This document shows positions 15,878-24,378 of a stretch of 64,000 nt of DNA, piece after piece (position 1 is the first letter of the stretch; each line of letters starts with the position of its first letter). This DNA is from Methylobacterium aquaticum (GTDB lineage Bacteria > Pseudomonadota > Alphaproteobacteria > Rhizobiales > Beijerinckiaceae), in assembly GCF_016804325.1 (NCBI RefSeq), contig NZ_CP043628.1, forward strand, positions 1-64,000, read 5' to 3'. The notes below the pieces were generated by a model that saw only the letters and a program-made list of their open reading frames with translations, did not search any database and was not told where the DNA came from. A program made the position numbers and the translations under genes.

Positions 15878-17317
15878 TCAACCGGCGCAACACGAAAGCC
15901 TCTTCACGTCCCGATCGAAGGTCTGAGCCGCGAGTTTCAGGCCCTCGACCGTGGTCAAATACGGAAAGATCGTCTCGGCCAAATCGTCGATCGTGAGCCC
16001 ACCGCGTATCGCCATTGCGGCGGTCTGGATGCTGTCGGCCCCCTCGGGTGCTACGATGTGGCTTCCCAGAAGCTTGCGGGTCCCCCGGTCGGCGACGAGC
16101 TTGATCAGACCGCGCGTGTCACGAGCCGCAAGCGCCCGCGGCACATTGTCGAGCGAGAGCACCGAAGTGCGAACGTCGTGCCCGGCAGCACGGGCCTGGG
16201 CTTCAGTGAGCCCAACGCTTCCGACCTGCGGGTCCGTGAACACCACGGCCGGCATCACCCTGTTGTCGTAGCGCAGGCTGTCACCGTTGAGGGCGTTCTT
16301 GGCGGCCAGTTTCGCGCCGTAGGCCGCCATGTAGACGAACTGGTCCTTGCCGGTCACGTCACCCGCCGCGTAGACGCCCAGCTTCGAGGTGCGCATGCGG
16401 TCATCGACCACGATGGCGCCCGTCGGCGTCTGGGCCACACCCGCTTCCGCGAGGCCGAGGCTCTCGGTGTTGGCCGAACGCCCGGTCGCGACGACGATTT
16501 GCTCGGCCGTGACCGTCTCGCTGCGTCCGTTTCGTCGGACCGTGAGGCTCACGCCTTCCTCCGTTCGGCGCACGGCCTCGTAGGCAAGGTCGCCCAGGAC
16601 CGTGATGCCTTCTTCCGCTAAGTAGCCGGCGAGCGCCGCGCCAATCTCAGGCTCTGCCTCGGGCAGAAGCCGGCTGCGGAATACAAGGGTCACCGCGACC
16701 CCGACCCGTGCGAACATCTGCGCAAGCTCCGCACCGATGTAACCGCCGCCCAATACGATCATCGAACGCGGCAGCTGAGTCAGCGCAAGAGCTGCCGTGC
16801 TGTCGAGAGCCGACACCTCCGCGATGCCCGATATGGCTGGTAGGGCCGGGCGTGTACCGGTGGCGATGATGATGCGGTCCGCGGAGAAACGTTGGCCACC
16901 GGCCTCGACCCCGCCTTCGACCAGGCGCGCCTCGCCCTCGTGGTAGGCCACGTTGTTGTAGGCCGGCAGAAGGTCGGCATACTTCGCATGCCGCAGGCCC
17001 TCGACCAAAGCATCTTTCTGGGCAACCTGTGCACGCCAGTCGACCACCCGCGCCTCACCCTGGACGCCTTCGAAGCGGGTGCTGGCGGCGTTGGCGTGAT
17101 GCACGGCTTCCGCAGCCCGGATCAGGGCTTTCGACGGGACGCAGCCCACGTTCACGCAGCTGCCGCCAATCGTCCCGTATCCGATGAGGGCGACCTGTGC
17201 GCCCTGCTCGGCCGCCGTGATCGCGGCCGAGAACCCAGCCGACCCGGCGCCGACGACGACGAGGTCGTAGCGGCCCTTGCCGTCGCTCTCGCGCTGAGTG
17301 TTGCAGCAATCGCTCAT
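15878..17317 (-). CDS. merA: Mercuric reductase
   Basis: Flavoprotein reducing Hg(II) to volatile Hg(0) with NADPH. Of 479 aa; the N-terminal HMA domain (NmerA) found in many relatives is missing. VVVGAGSAGFSAA binds FAD, the redox pair is Cys54/Cys59 in GGSCVNVGC, VLGGGYIGAELAQ binds NADPH, and the C-terminal substrate pair is in LSCCAG. A CC pair near the N-terminus (MSDCCNTQ) may partly replace NmerA. The ATG overlaps the merF stop. Confidence 0.95.
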   Translation of the reverse strand: MSDCCNTQRESDGKGRYDLVVVGAGSAGFSAAITAAEQGAQVALIGYGTIGGSCVNVGCVPSKALIRAAEAVHHANAASTRFEGVQGEARVVDWRAQVAQKDALVEGLRHAKYADLLPAYNNVAYHEGEARLVEGGVEAGGQRFSADRIIIATGTRPALPAISGIAEVSALDSTAALALTQLPRSMIVLGGGYIGAELAQMFARVGVAVTLVFRSRLLPEAEPEIGAALAGYLAEEGITVLGDLAYEAVRRTEEGVSLTVRRNGRSETVTAEQIVVATGRSANTESLGLAEAGVAQTPTGAIVVDDRMRTSKLGVYAAGDVTGKDQFVYMAAYGAKLAAKNALNGDSLRYDNRVMPAVVFTDPQVGSVGLTEAQARAAGHDVRTSVLSLDNVPRALAARDTRGLIKLVADRGTRKLLGSHIVAPEGADSIQTAAMAIRGGLTIDDLAETIFPYLTTVEGLKLAAQTFDRDVKRLSCCAG

Positions 17318-17577
17318 GGTTTCAGCTTTCGTGTGTCATCGTCCGCGTCGCAGCAATCGGATGCCGCCGGGCTCTTTGATGTGTTTCGTCGATAGAGTCC
17401 GATCCCGACCAAGCCGACCGAGGCGACGAGCACTGGGATCAGGACGTAATCGGCCTTGGCAGCCCAGGCCGCGAGCCCGACCGCACCGAGACCAACCGCC
17501 AAGAAGGGCGTCACGCAGCAAAGCGCGGCCACAACGGCGCCGGCGATGCCGGTTCGTACAAGGATGCGGTCTTCCAT
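17314..17577 (-). CDS. merF: Mercuric ion transport protein MerF
   Basis: An 87-aa membrane protein with two helices. The first has LCCVTPFLAVGLG, the Cys pair that takes Hg(II) from MerP, and a second Cys pair (SDCCDADD) lies in the cytoplasmic tail. Start chosen at 17577 (MEDRILVRTG), giving the normal MerF length. It overlaps merA by four bases. Confidence 0.88.
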   Translation of the reverse strand: MEDRILVRTGIAGAVVAALCCVTPFLAVGLGAVGLAAWAAKADYVLIPVLVASVGLVGIGLYRRNTSKSPAASDCCDADDDTRKLKP

Positions 17578-17596
17578 GACGAAGCTACCCCACCGC

Positions 17597-17935
17597 TCAG
17601 CGCGCCTGGGCGGTGCTGCCCGTGGTGTCCGCACTCGCGTTCCTCACCTCCTTCACCGAAGATGGGTATCCGGCACCGGTGGTTGCCTGGGAGAGCGCCT
17701 CGGCTGTGATCTTGTCGTCGTCGAAGGTGACGGTCGCCGTCGCCGCGCCGCCGTGCTCGACCACTGCCACCTGGGTGACGCCGGTCAGACGTGACAACGT
17801 CTTCTTGACGATGGGCGCGCAGGTCACGCAACTCACGTTCTGCACGTCGAGAATGGCCGTGCGAGGAGCGGCGGAGGCAGCGCTGGCCGATATCAGGATC
17901 GATGCGGCGAAGGTGGCACGGAGCAAGGTTTTCAT
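17597..17935 (-). CDS. merP: Periplasmic mercuric-ion binding protein MerP
   Basis: A 112-aa secreted HMA-domain protein. Signal peptide MKTLLRATFAASILISASAASA, then the binding motif NVSCVTCAPIVKKTLSRL and a ferredoxin-like fold. A C-terminal tail of about 17 residues rich in Ala/Thr/Ser is longer than usual. It lies between merT and merF. Confidence 0.92.
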   Translation of the reverse strand: MKTLLRATFAASILISASAASAAPRTAILDVQNVSCVTCAPIVKKTLSRLTGVTQVAVVEHGGAATATVTFDDDKITAEALSQATTGAGYPSSVKEVRNASADTTGSTAQAR

Positions 17936-17966
17936 GGGTGGTCTCCTTCGATCGTGGCGGTGAAGG

Positions 17967-18386
17967 TCAGAGAAACAGAGGCGCGGTGTAGGGGAAGGTC
18001 ACAGCCGCGAGGATGAGCGCGGCGGCCACCCAGAGCCCGATCCGGGCGACCCGGCTGGAGCCTGGCCGCGCGCAAGAACCTTCATCTGAACACGTCGCGG
18101 GTCGGCGGTAGGCCCGCCAGAAGCCAAAACCAAGAAACGCGACCGCCGTGGCGATGAAGAAGGGTTGGTAGGGGGCGAGCGCGGTCAGGTTGCCGATCCA
18201 GGCCCCGCTCACGCCGAGGCTGAAGAGCACGAGCGGCAGGATGCAGCACGAGGAGGCGCCGAGCGCAGCGAGGATACCGCCGACGACCGCGAGCTTCTGT
18301 CCCTTCTGTCCCCCTTCGCTCCTCGGTACGACCGCGTTTCCGCGAGGAGCCGTGCCAGCCAATTTGTCCATCAGAGTTTCCCTCAC
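17967..18386 (-). CDS. merT: Mercuric transport protein MerT
   Basis: Inner-membrane Hg(II) importer with three helices. The first contains ASSCCILPLVLFSLGVSGAW with the Cys pair; a cytoplasmic loop holds the second Cys set (ATCSDEGSCAR). The frame begins at 18386, but the ATG at 18371 (MDKLAG) is equally possible. First gene of the mer operon, 15 bases after the MerR operator. Confidence 0.9.
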   Translation of the reverse strand: MRETLMDKLAGTAPRGNAVVPRSEGGQKGQKLAVVGGILAALGASSCCILPLVLFSLGVSGAWIGNLTALAPYQPFFIATAVAFLGFGFWRAYRRPATCSDEGSCARPGSSRVARIGLWVAAALILAAVTFPYTAPLFL

Positions 18387-18400
18387 CGTGAGAGTGTACG

Positions 18401-18419
18401 ACCTGTAGTAACTACAGGT
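18401..18419 (-). promoter_or_regulatory. MerR operator of the merTPFAB operon
   Basis: Perfect palindrome ACCTGTAG, TAA, CTACAGGT. On the minus strand TTGCAC precedes and overlaps it as a -35 box, the MerR-type layout. Closely similar to the operator at 20105-20119 before merR. Confidence 0.72.
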
Positions 18420-18464
18420 GCAAGAGCTAATTTCGGAAGCTCACTCGCCCTCGTCCGAAGAGCT

Positions 18465-18881
18465 TCAGGACTGTTCCGCAGGGCGTCCGAGGGCGACCGG
18501 GTCGAGGGCGAGCATCGGCCCGCTCACGACGCGACGGTAGAAGCAGCTCGAACGGCCGGTGTGGCAGCAGCCCGCCTGTTCGGACATCCGAACCCTCAGC
18601 CAGATGGTGTCCTGGTCGCAGTCGACCCGGATCTCCTGGATGCGTTGGACCTGCCCGCTCGTTGCGCCCTTGTGCCAGAGACATTGCCGGGACCGGCTCC
18701 AGAACCAAGCCTCGCCCGTCTCGATGGTCCTGCCGAGCGCCTCGGCGTTCATCCAGGCGAGCATCAGCACGGTTCCGGACACCGCGTCGGTGACGACGGC
18801 CGGAAGAAGCCCGGCGCCGTCGGACCGCGGAGTGAGCGCCAAGCCTTCCTCGCGAGCCTGGATCTCAGAATGGCCGGACAT
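18465..18881 (-). CDS. hisI: Second HisI paralogue in the mercury region
   Basis: A 138-aa PR-AMP cyclohydrolase with the same ligand positions as the copy at 14603: DCDQD 87-91, CCHTGR 105-110, SCFYR 112-116. The two differ in many other positions, so this is not a recent duplication. It lies between the Vgb-like gene and the merT operator, all on the minus strand, and could be cotranscribed from the merR-side promoter. Confidence 0.83.
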   Translation of the reverse strand: MSGHSEIQAREEGLALTPRSDGAGLLPAVVTDAVSGTVLMLAWMNAEALGRTIETGEAWFWSRSRQCLWHKGATSGQVQRIQEIRVDCDQDTIWLRVRMSEQAGCCHTGRSSCFYRRVVSGPMLALDPVALGRPAEQS

Positions 18882-18992
18882 GCAACATCTGTTCTCTGAT
18901 GCGAGTTCTCGGCCATCTGGGCTGACGCGAGTTTTCATGCCCGGGGCGGGGGGGGGCCCGAAACGAGTCAGTGAGGAACCTGGAAACAACGC

Positions 18993-20072
18993 TCATTTCC
19001 CGTCGTTCTTGGGCCGGTGGCGGCCGATGCCGTTCGAGCGCGCGAGAGCAAACCAGACAGTGTCGTCCTGATCGACCACAATCCCGTTCGGGGCTCGCAG
19101 CCCGTCCAGCCCGACCTCGCTGAAGTGTCCGTCTGGCGTGAGGCGGCTGAGCCTTCCGCCGCAATGCTGCGTCACCCACAGGGCGTCCTTGCTCGACGCG
19201 ATGCCGTAGGGAGACTTCGTGCTGGTGCAACGCGAGGGACGGCCATCCTCCGAAGGAGAACCAGGCAGGCACGATGGCAGCGCGAGCTCGGTCACCTTGC
19301 CGTCCGTCGTGATCCGACCGACGCCGTCCACGGCGGCTTCGGTAAACCAGAGGCTCCCGTCGGGGCCGGCAACGATATTCTGCGGCGCGCTGTCGAGGGT
19401 CGGGAGCGGGAACTCCGAGACTTGGCCGGTCGGCGTGATCCGGCCGATGGTGTTGCTGTTGAAGCCCGTGAACCAGAGATTGCCGTCGGGGCCGGCCGTG
19501 ATGCCGTAAGGGGTCAGCGTCTTGCCGAGCCCAAACTCGGTAACCTGACCATCGACCGTGATCCGGCCGATCCGGTTCGTACCGGACAAGGTGAACCATA
19601 GGGCACCATCGAAACCCATCACGATGCCGAAGGGATAGCTCGCAGGTTCCGATAGCGGGAACTCCGCGATTTCGCCCGCGGGCGAGATGCGCCCGATCTT
19701 GTTGCCGCGGTTCTCCGTGAACCACAGGTTCCCGTCAGGACCCAAAACGATGTCCTGAGGCCGGCTGTCCTGCGTGGGGATAAAAAACTCGTTCAACTGT
19801 CCGTCGGGCGCGAGACGTCCGATCTTGTTGCCTTGCTTCTCCGTGAACCAGATGGCGCCGCCGGGTCCGACGGCGACACTCTCTGGATAGCTATTCGGGG
19901 TCGGAACCTCGAAAAGCTTCACGCCTTCCGCACTCGCCGGGGCTGTCAGGACCAAAGCGGCATAGAGGCTTCCTAGGCGAAGCATCCGAGCGCCGAAACA
20001 CGCGATGTCAGGGGCGGCCGTCGGGGCCAATCGGCGCGCTGCTTGGATGACATGATTAATTGCTTCGAACAT
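18993..20072 (-). CDS. Secreted Vgb-like (streptogramin-lyase family) beta-propeller protein
   Basis: Start taken at 20072, preceded by GAGGGAAAG. A signal peptide-like segment (MLRLGSLYAALVLTAPASAEG) lies about 30 residues in, so a later start is possible. The rest is about seven propeller blades of the pattern G.DG.LWFTE..GNKIGRI..DG...EF. This matches the virginiamycin B lyase family, but I could not confirm its catalytic His/Glu set, and most such genes have no proven lyase role. It shares a MerR-type divergent promoter with merR, which suggests mercury-linked expression. Confidence 0.75.
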   Translation of the reverse strand: MFEAINHVIQAARRLAPTAAPDIACFGARMLRLGSLYAALVLTAPASAEGVKLFEVPTPNSYPESVAVGPGGAIWFTEKQGNKIGRLAPDGQLNEFFIPTQDSRPQDIVLGPDGNLWFTENRGNKIGRISPAGEIAEFPLSEPASYPFGIVMGFDGALWFTLSGTNRIGRITVDGQVTEFGLGKTLTPYGITAGPDGNLWFTGFNSNTIGRITPTGQVSEFPLPTLDSAPQNIVAGPDGSLWFTEAAVDGVGRITTDGKVTELALPSCLPGSPSEDGRPSRCTSTKSPYGIASSKDALWVTQHCGGRLSRLTPDGHFSEVGLDGLRAPNGIVVDQDDTVWFALARSNGIGRHRPKNDGK

Positions 20073-20104
20073 GGCTTTCCCTCGAACCGCAGAGGGCGTA
20101 ACAT

Positions 20105-20119
20105 CTGTACCAACTACAG
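20105..20119. promoter_or_regulatory. MerR operator in the divergent merR/Vgb-like promoter
   Basis: CTGTA, five bases, TACAG. On the minus strand TTGAAG precedes it as a -35 box. The core matches the palindrome before merT. It lies between the merR start (20137) and the Vgb-like start (20072). Confidence 0.62.
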
Positions 20120-20136
20120 CTTCAAGGTAAATTTCG

Positions 20137-20565
20137 ATGGGTGCGCTACCAGCGACACGAGGGCCTGCTTCCTTGACTATCGGCGCGCTCTCGGAGCGCA
20201 CCGGCGTCAACATCGAGACGATCCGGTACTTCGAGAAGGTGGGCCTGCTCCCCCGTCCCCCACGCACCGAAGGGGGGCATCGGTCCTACGATACCGAGCA
20301 TGTGCGCACCCTGGCCTTCATCCGGCGTGCGCGCGAACTCGGCCTCAACCCCAAAGAGGTTCGGGCGCTCCTTGAATTGCGTCAGCCCGGCAAGGCGTCC
20401 TGCTGCGAGGTGCAGGAAATCGCGGTGCATCACCTCGACCGGGTGCGTGCGAAGATCGCCGACCTGACCCGGCTCGAACGGCTCCTGACCAGGACCATCG
20501 ACCAGTGCTCGGGTGAAGCGGCTCCCGAATGCCCTGTGCTCGACATGATCGATCACTCGGGGTGA
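20137..20565 (+). CDS. merR: Mercury-responsive regulator MerR
   Basis: A 142-aa MerR-family protein. The DNA-binding region reads IGALSERTGVNIETIRYFEK; the Hg ligands are Cys90 (SCCEVQEI), Cys124 (DQCSG) and Cys132 (PECPVLD), the three-Cys pattern of MerR. An extra Cys89 sits next to the first ligand. It is divergent from the Vgb-like gene and is the only MerR-type gene near the mer operators, so it probably controls both. Confidence 0.9.
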   Translation: MGALPATRGPASLTIGALSERTGVNIETIRYFEKVGLLPRPPRTEGGHRSYDTEHVRTLAFIRRARELGLNPKEVRALLELRQPGKASCCEVQEIAVHHLDRVRAKIADLTRLERLLTRTIDQCSGEAAPECPVLDMIDHSG

Positions 20566-20568
20566 GCG

Positions 20569-21912
20569 TCACAGCATGTATCCGATATCTGAGGATCCGG
20601 TTGGATAGGCGAACATCGTGGATTTCAGATCGTCGGCCGTCAGCCCATGCCGGATCGCCAGGGCGAAGACGTTGATGGTCTCGTCCACGTGCGGGCCAAC
20701 GAGATGGGCTCCCAGGATGCGCCCGGTCCCTTCCTCGACCACCGTCTTGTAGCCGTAGACCCGTTCGGCTTCGCGCCGCGCCGTGAACCAGCCCGAGGTG
20801 AACTCGGACTTGATGCGGACGCGCAGGCCGCTCTCCCGAGCTGCGGCTTCCGACATGCCGACCGCTGCGATGGGAGGCGAGGTGAAGGCGACACTCGGCA
20901 CGCCCGTGTAGTCCGGCTTCGCGTGATTGCCTTCGAGCAGGTTGGCGGCGGCGACCTTCGCATCGTGACTCGACACGGGCGTAAGCGGCGGCCCGACCAG
21001 CGCGGCATCCCCGGCCGCGTAGATCGCGGGGTTCGTGACGCTCTGAAGGTACTCGTTCAGCTTGAGCCGTCCGTGCTCGACCGTGACATCGGCGGTGGCC
21101 AGATTGAGCTTGTCGAGCGCGGGCCTGCGCCCGGCTGCGTGGACGACGAGATCGGCTTCGAAGGTCTCCTGGCCCGCGTCGGAGGATGCCTCGACCCGGA
21201 AGATGTCACCAGCCCGCTGGATCGCCGTGACGGTCGTCCGGGTGCGCACATCGACGCCCATCCCGTCGAACGCTTTCATGAGCCAACCGACGAGATCGGG
21301 GTCGAACTGCAGGAGCATCCGCTCTCCCCGCTGAAGCACCGTGACTTGTGCCCCGGCTCGTGCCGCGATGCGCGCGAACTCGGCCGCGATGTAGCCGCCA
21401 CCGACAAGGACGATGCGAGACGGTAGGTGCTCCAGAGCAAGGAACTCCTCGCTCGTCGCCAGATGCTCCTCGCCAGGAATGCCGAGTGGCACCGGCACTG
21501 CCCCAGCCGCGATCAGGATGTGCCGTGCCTGGATCGCCGTTCCGGCGACATCGAGCGTGGTGCGGCCCGTGAACCGGGCCTCGCCGTGGAAAGTGTCGAT
21601 GTCCTTGTCGGCATACCGGTGCTCGTTCTTCACCGGCACCGGATCTGTGAAGGTGCGCTTGAAGGCGATCAGGTCAGGCCAGTCGATCCGCACATCTCCG
21701 ACGATGCCATGACCGCGCATTCGCCCTGCGGCGTCGATCACCTCGGCTCCCGCGATGAGCATCTTCTTCGGGTCGCAGCCCCGAAGTGCGCAGGTGCCGC
21801 CGAATGGCTTGTGGTCAATCACGGCGACATTCCAGCCTGCACCACGAACACGCATGGCCGCGACCATGGCCGCCGTGCCGGTGCCGATGATCGCGAGATC
21901 ATAGATTTTCAT
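20569..21912 (-). CDS. MerA-like pyridine nucleotide-disulfide reductase
   Basis: A 447-aa FAD/NAD(P)H oxidoreductase. LAIIGTGTAAMVAAM binds FAD, the redox pair is Cys41/Cys46 in GGTCALRGC (not the CVNVGC of MerA), IVLVGGGYIAAEFARI binds the nicotinamide cofactor, and VVHAAGRRPALDKLNL and YAAGDAAL are family motifs. The C-terminus ends SDIGYML with no Cys pair, so it is not a standard mercuric reductase. A glutathione- or other thiol-reductase role in mercury stress is plausible. Its upstream operator resembles that of the MerT-like gene at 12162. Confidence 0.82.
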   Translation of the reverse strand: MKIYDLAIIGTGTAAMVAAMRVRGAGWNVAVIDHKPFGGTCALRGCDPKKMLIAGAEVIDAAGRMRGHGIVGDVRIDWPDLIAFKRTFTDPVPVKNEHRYADKDIDTFHGEARFTGRTTLDVAGTAIQARHILIAAGAVPVPLGIPGEEHLATSEEFLALEHLPSRIVLVGGGYIAAEFARIAARAGAQVTVLQRGERMLLQFDPDLVGWLMKAFDGMGVDVRTRTTVTAIQRAGDIFRVEASSDAGQETFEADLVVHAAGRRPALDKLNLATADVTVEHGRLKLNEYLQSVTNPAIYAAGDAALVGPPLTPVSSHDAKVAAANLLEGNHAKPDYTGVPSVAFTSPPIAAVGMSEAAARESGLRVRIKSEFTSGWFTARREAERVYGYKTVVEEGTGRILGAHLVGPHVDETINVFALAIRHGLTADDLKSTMFAYPTGSSDIGYML

Positions 21913-21946
21913 GTCGGGTACTCCAGCATTCTGAAGGACAACAAAT

Positions 21947-21963
21947 CTGGAGTTGGTATAGGT
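21947..21963 (-). promoter_or_regulatory. MerR-family operator-like site before the MerA-like reductase
   Basis: On the minus strand, ACCTATACCAACTCCAG followed by ATTTGTT, with the same ends and spacing as the site at 12245-12261. GGAACC just upstream could be the -35 box with a 19-base spacer. Confidence 0.48.
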
Positions 21964-22231
21964 TCCGGGCGATTACATTCTGCCTTTTGCGCTGGACACC
22001 GTCATCGACGTTCTCAAGGCCTCGGTCACGGCCTTTCTCTTGTCGGTCGGCGGGTGCGCCCGGCTCTGGTTGAGGTCCGCAGACGTCGGCCCGCATCGTC
22101 ATCGTCGCCCCGCCCCGTGTCTGCGAACGCTCGCGAGATCGAAGCAGGGCCGACAACGTTCTGCACCTGCCTATCATTTCGTGCCACGACCCCGTGTTCA
22201 GGATTTAAAGGGCGTAAGGCAGGGAGACACG

Positions 22232-23443
22232 TTATCCTCGGGCTTCCGTGGCTGGCCGGGTCTCTGCTCGGAAGAGCCGGATTGCGGTGATGGCAAGCGC
22301 CAGTTCCGCGGCCGCGAACAGCGCCAGGGCAATCCCGAAGTCGTAGCGAAGCGCCCAGCCGAAGAGCAGGCTGCCCACTCCAAACCCGACGAAGAGGAGA
22401 CAGACGTTCAGGCCCATGGCCTGCCCCGGGCGCTTGCCGCCGAACGCCGTGACGATGCCGGCGAGGAGGGGCTGGGTCATGTCGTAGCCGAGGGATAGGA
22501 CCGTCACCGCCAGCGCCGCCGGGAGCAGGGGCGCGTCGAGGATCAGCGCCGCCGCCGCGAGCGAACCCAGGAGGAGCCCAAGCGGCAGGAGGCGGCCGCG
22601 GCCCTGCCGATCCGCCATCCGGCCGATGAACGGGCCGAGCAGGAGCCCAGGAATGCCGTAACCCAAGAGGGCGAGGCCGACCCCCATTGGACCTAGGCCG
22701 TAGCGTCGCTCGAAATACAGCCCGAGCCAGGTGAACACGCCGGAGTGGAACATCGAGTTCAGCAGGACGGTGGCGTAGGTGCGCCGCCCGCGTGAGGAAG
22801 CCAGAAGATCCCGATACCCGCGTACCAACATACCGAGGCTTGCCGCGTTCGACGTTGCGCCTGGGATGATTCCGCGGGCCGGTATGAGAACGAACAGGAT
22901 CGCCGCCCCTGCCGCCCCGACGGCCAGGAAGAGGCCGCGCCATCCGAGATAGGGTTCGAGCAGCGCGCCGAAGGTCGATCCGAAGGCCATGCCGCCGGCC
23001 ATGGCGCCGAAGAGCCAGCCGAGGGGGCGCCCGCGTCGCTCGTAGGGGAAAAGCCGGGCGACGAGGACGAGCGCCAGCGGAACGACGCCGCTCGCCCCGA
23101 GCCCGGTCAGTACCCGCCAAAACGCGAGTTGCTCGACGGACCCAGCCGTGGTGGTCAGGACGCTCAGTACGGCGAAGGCCGTCAGGGAGGCCGCCATGAT
23201 GCGCCAGATGCCGAGGCGGTCCGCCAGGAGGCCGTAGACCAGCGTCGCCACCCCGTACGGGACCAGATAGGCCGGCACGATCAGGCCGACCCTCTCCGGC
23301 GAGGTCCCGAACGCCGCCCCGAGCTGCGGCAGGATCGGGGCGACCATGAACGCCTGGAAGAAGATGACGAAGGTGGCGGCCGCAAGCAGCCGAAGCAGGC
23401 GCTCCAGCTGGATATCCGGCAAGTCGGGTGTCGCTGACATCAT
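22232..23443 (-). CDS. MFS permease in the metal operon
   Basis: A transporter of about 403 aa with roughly twelve hydrophobic segments. YLVPYGVATLVYGLLADRLG carries the MFS loop 2-3 motif, and FGGKRPGQAMGLN and GRMADRQGRGRLL are later loop motifs. Substrate unknown. It is the last gene of the operon led by the MerR-HMA regulator, and its start overlaps the stop of the HMA gene by four bases. Confidence 0.85.
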   Translation of the reverse strand: MMSATPDLPDIQLERLLRLLAAATFVIFFQAFMVAPILPQLGAAFGTSPERVGLIVPAYLVPYGVATLVYGLLADRLGIWRIMAASLTAFAVLSVLTTTAGSVEQLAFWRVLTGLGASGVVPLALVLVARLFPYERRGRPLGWLFGAMAGGMAFGSTFGALLEPYLGWRGLFLAVGAAGAAILFVLIPARGIIPGATSNAASLGMLVRGYRDLLASSRGRRTYATVLLNSMFHSGVFTWLGLYFERRYGLGPMGVGLALLGYGIPGLLLGPFIGRMADRQGRGRLLPLGLLLGSLAAAALILDAPLLPAALAVTVLSLGYDMTQPLLAGIVTAFGGKRPGQAMGLNVCLLFVGFGVGSLLFGWALRYDFGIALALFAAAELALAITAIRLFRAETRPATEARG

Positions 23444-23685
23444 GCCCGGGCCTCCTCGCTCTCGAACCCTTTGTCCGCGAGGGCCGACCGGATCTCTGCA
23501 GGCCCGACCCGGGACGGCTCGAAGCGGACGGAGGCACGCTTGCGCCGGGCGCTGGACTTCGCCTGCCGGACGCCGGGTACGGCCAGGAGCGCGTCCCGCA
23601 CCTTCTCGGCGCAGCCGTCGCACATCATGCCCGGCACGGACAGCGTGACCTCCGTGAGAGGGGCGTTCGTGTCGTTGCTCATCAT
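23440..23685 (-). CDS. Small cytoplasmic HMA-domain metallochaperone
   Basis: An 81-aa protein consisting of one HMA domain: VPGMMCDGCAEKVRDALLAV with the CxxC metal site, then the usual second half ending GFESEEARA. Start chosen at 23685, preceded by GGAAG. No signal peptide. Probably passes metal to the ATPase at 24737 or to the regulator. Confidence 0.82.
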   Translation of the reverse strand: MMSNDTNAPLTEVTLSVPGMMCDGCAEKVRDALLAVPGVRQAKSSARRKRASVRFEPSRVGPAEIRSALADKGFESEEARA

Positions 23686-23697
23686 GACTTCCAAGGT

Positions 23698-24378
23698 TCA
23701 GACAAGGTCCGCGTAGACCTGGGCGTAGTAGGCGCCGACCATGAGAAGGGCCCCGCCGCTGAAGATTTGCAGGGTCCGGCCCCATAGGCCGAGGCGCGCC
23801 AGCCGCGTGACGGCCCCTCCGGCCACCCCAGCGGCCAGGAACGGCAGACCCCGGCCGAGGCCGAACACGAAGGCGAGCAGGATGCCCCGTCCCAGGTCCC
23901 CGTCAGACGCGGCGACCGTAAGCAGGAGAAGCAGGGGCGCCACCGAGGTGCCGACGCTGAACACCAGCCCGTAGGCGAAGGCGCCGAAGAGGCCGGGCCG
24001 GCGCCAGGCGGTGAGACCGTCGATGCGCATCCGGGGCCACAGGAACGCCAGCAGCGCCGACGCGAACGAGAGGAGGGCCATGAAGAGGGCCCAACCCCTG
24101 CCGAACGCCTCGGTGGCCAGGGCGCCGAGATGGCCCGCCACCGCTCCGAGAACGGCGAGGCTCAGGACGATTCCGGCGAAGAAGGCTCCGGCGACCTGAA
24201 GCCCTGAGCGTCGCGATCCGGCCTCGGAGGCGCTCGCCACGCTGGCGAGGCCGAGCCCCACCGGTAGCGTGCAGGGGCAGACCGCGCTGGCCAGGAGCCC
24301 CGCCAGGAAGGTGACCCACAGCGCCGCGGGTCCGCCAACGCCGGACGCGAGCGGCTGGATCAGTCCTTCGAGCGTCAC
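23698..24378 (-). CDS. CcdA/DsbD-like membrane thiol-electron transporter
   Basis: A 226-aa protein with six hydrophobic segments. The first helix ends in SAVCPCTLPVGLGLASVASA, the Cys-Pro signature of CcdA/DsbD-beta, and GRGLPFLAAGVAGG matches the later half. These proteins carry reducing power across the membrane. In this operon it may keep the Cys pairs of the periplasmic MerP-like protein reduced; that is inference. Confidence 0.8.
   Translation of the reverse strand: MTLEGLIQPLASGVGGPAALWVTFLAGLLASAVCPCTLPVGLGLASVASASEAGSRRSGLQVAGAFFAGIVLSLAVLGAVAGHLGALATEAFGRGWALFMALLSFASALLAFLWPRMRIDGLTAWRRPGLFGAFAYGLVFSVGTSVAPLLLLLTVAASDGDLGRGILLAFVFGLGRGLPFLAAGVAGGAVTRLARLGLWGRTLQIFSGGALLMVGAYYAQVYADLV

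Noticed and set aside
22026-23537. 503-codon minus-strand ORF over the MFS gene
   Set aside because: Composition is Arg/Pro/Gly-rich with no membrane helices; the overlapping frame gives a clear MFS permease.
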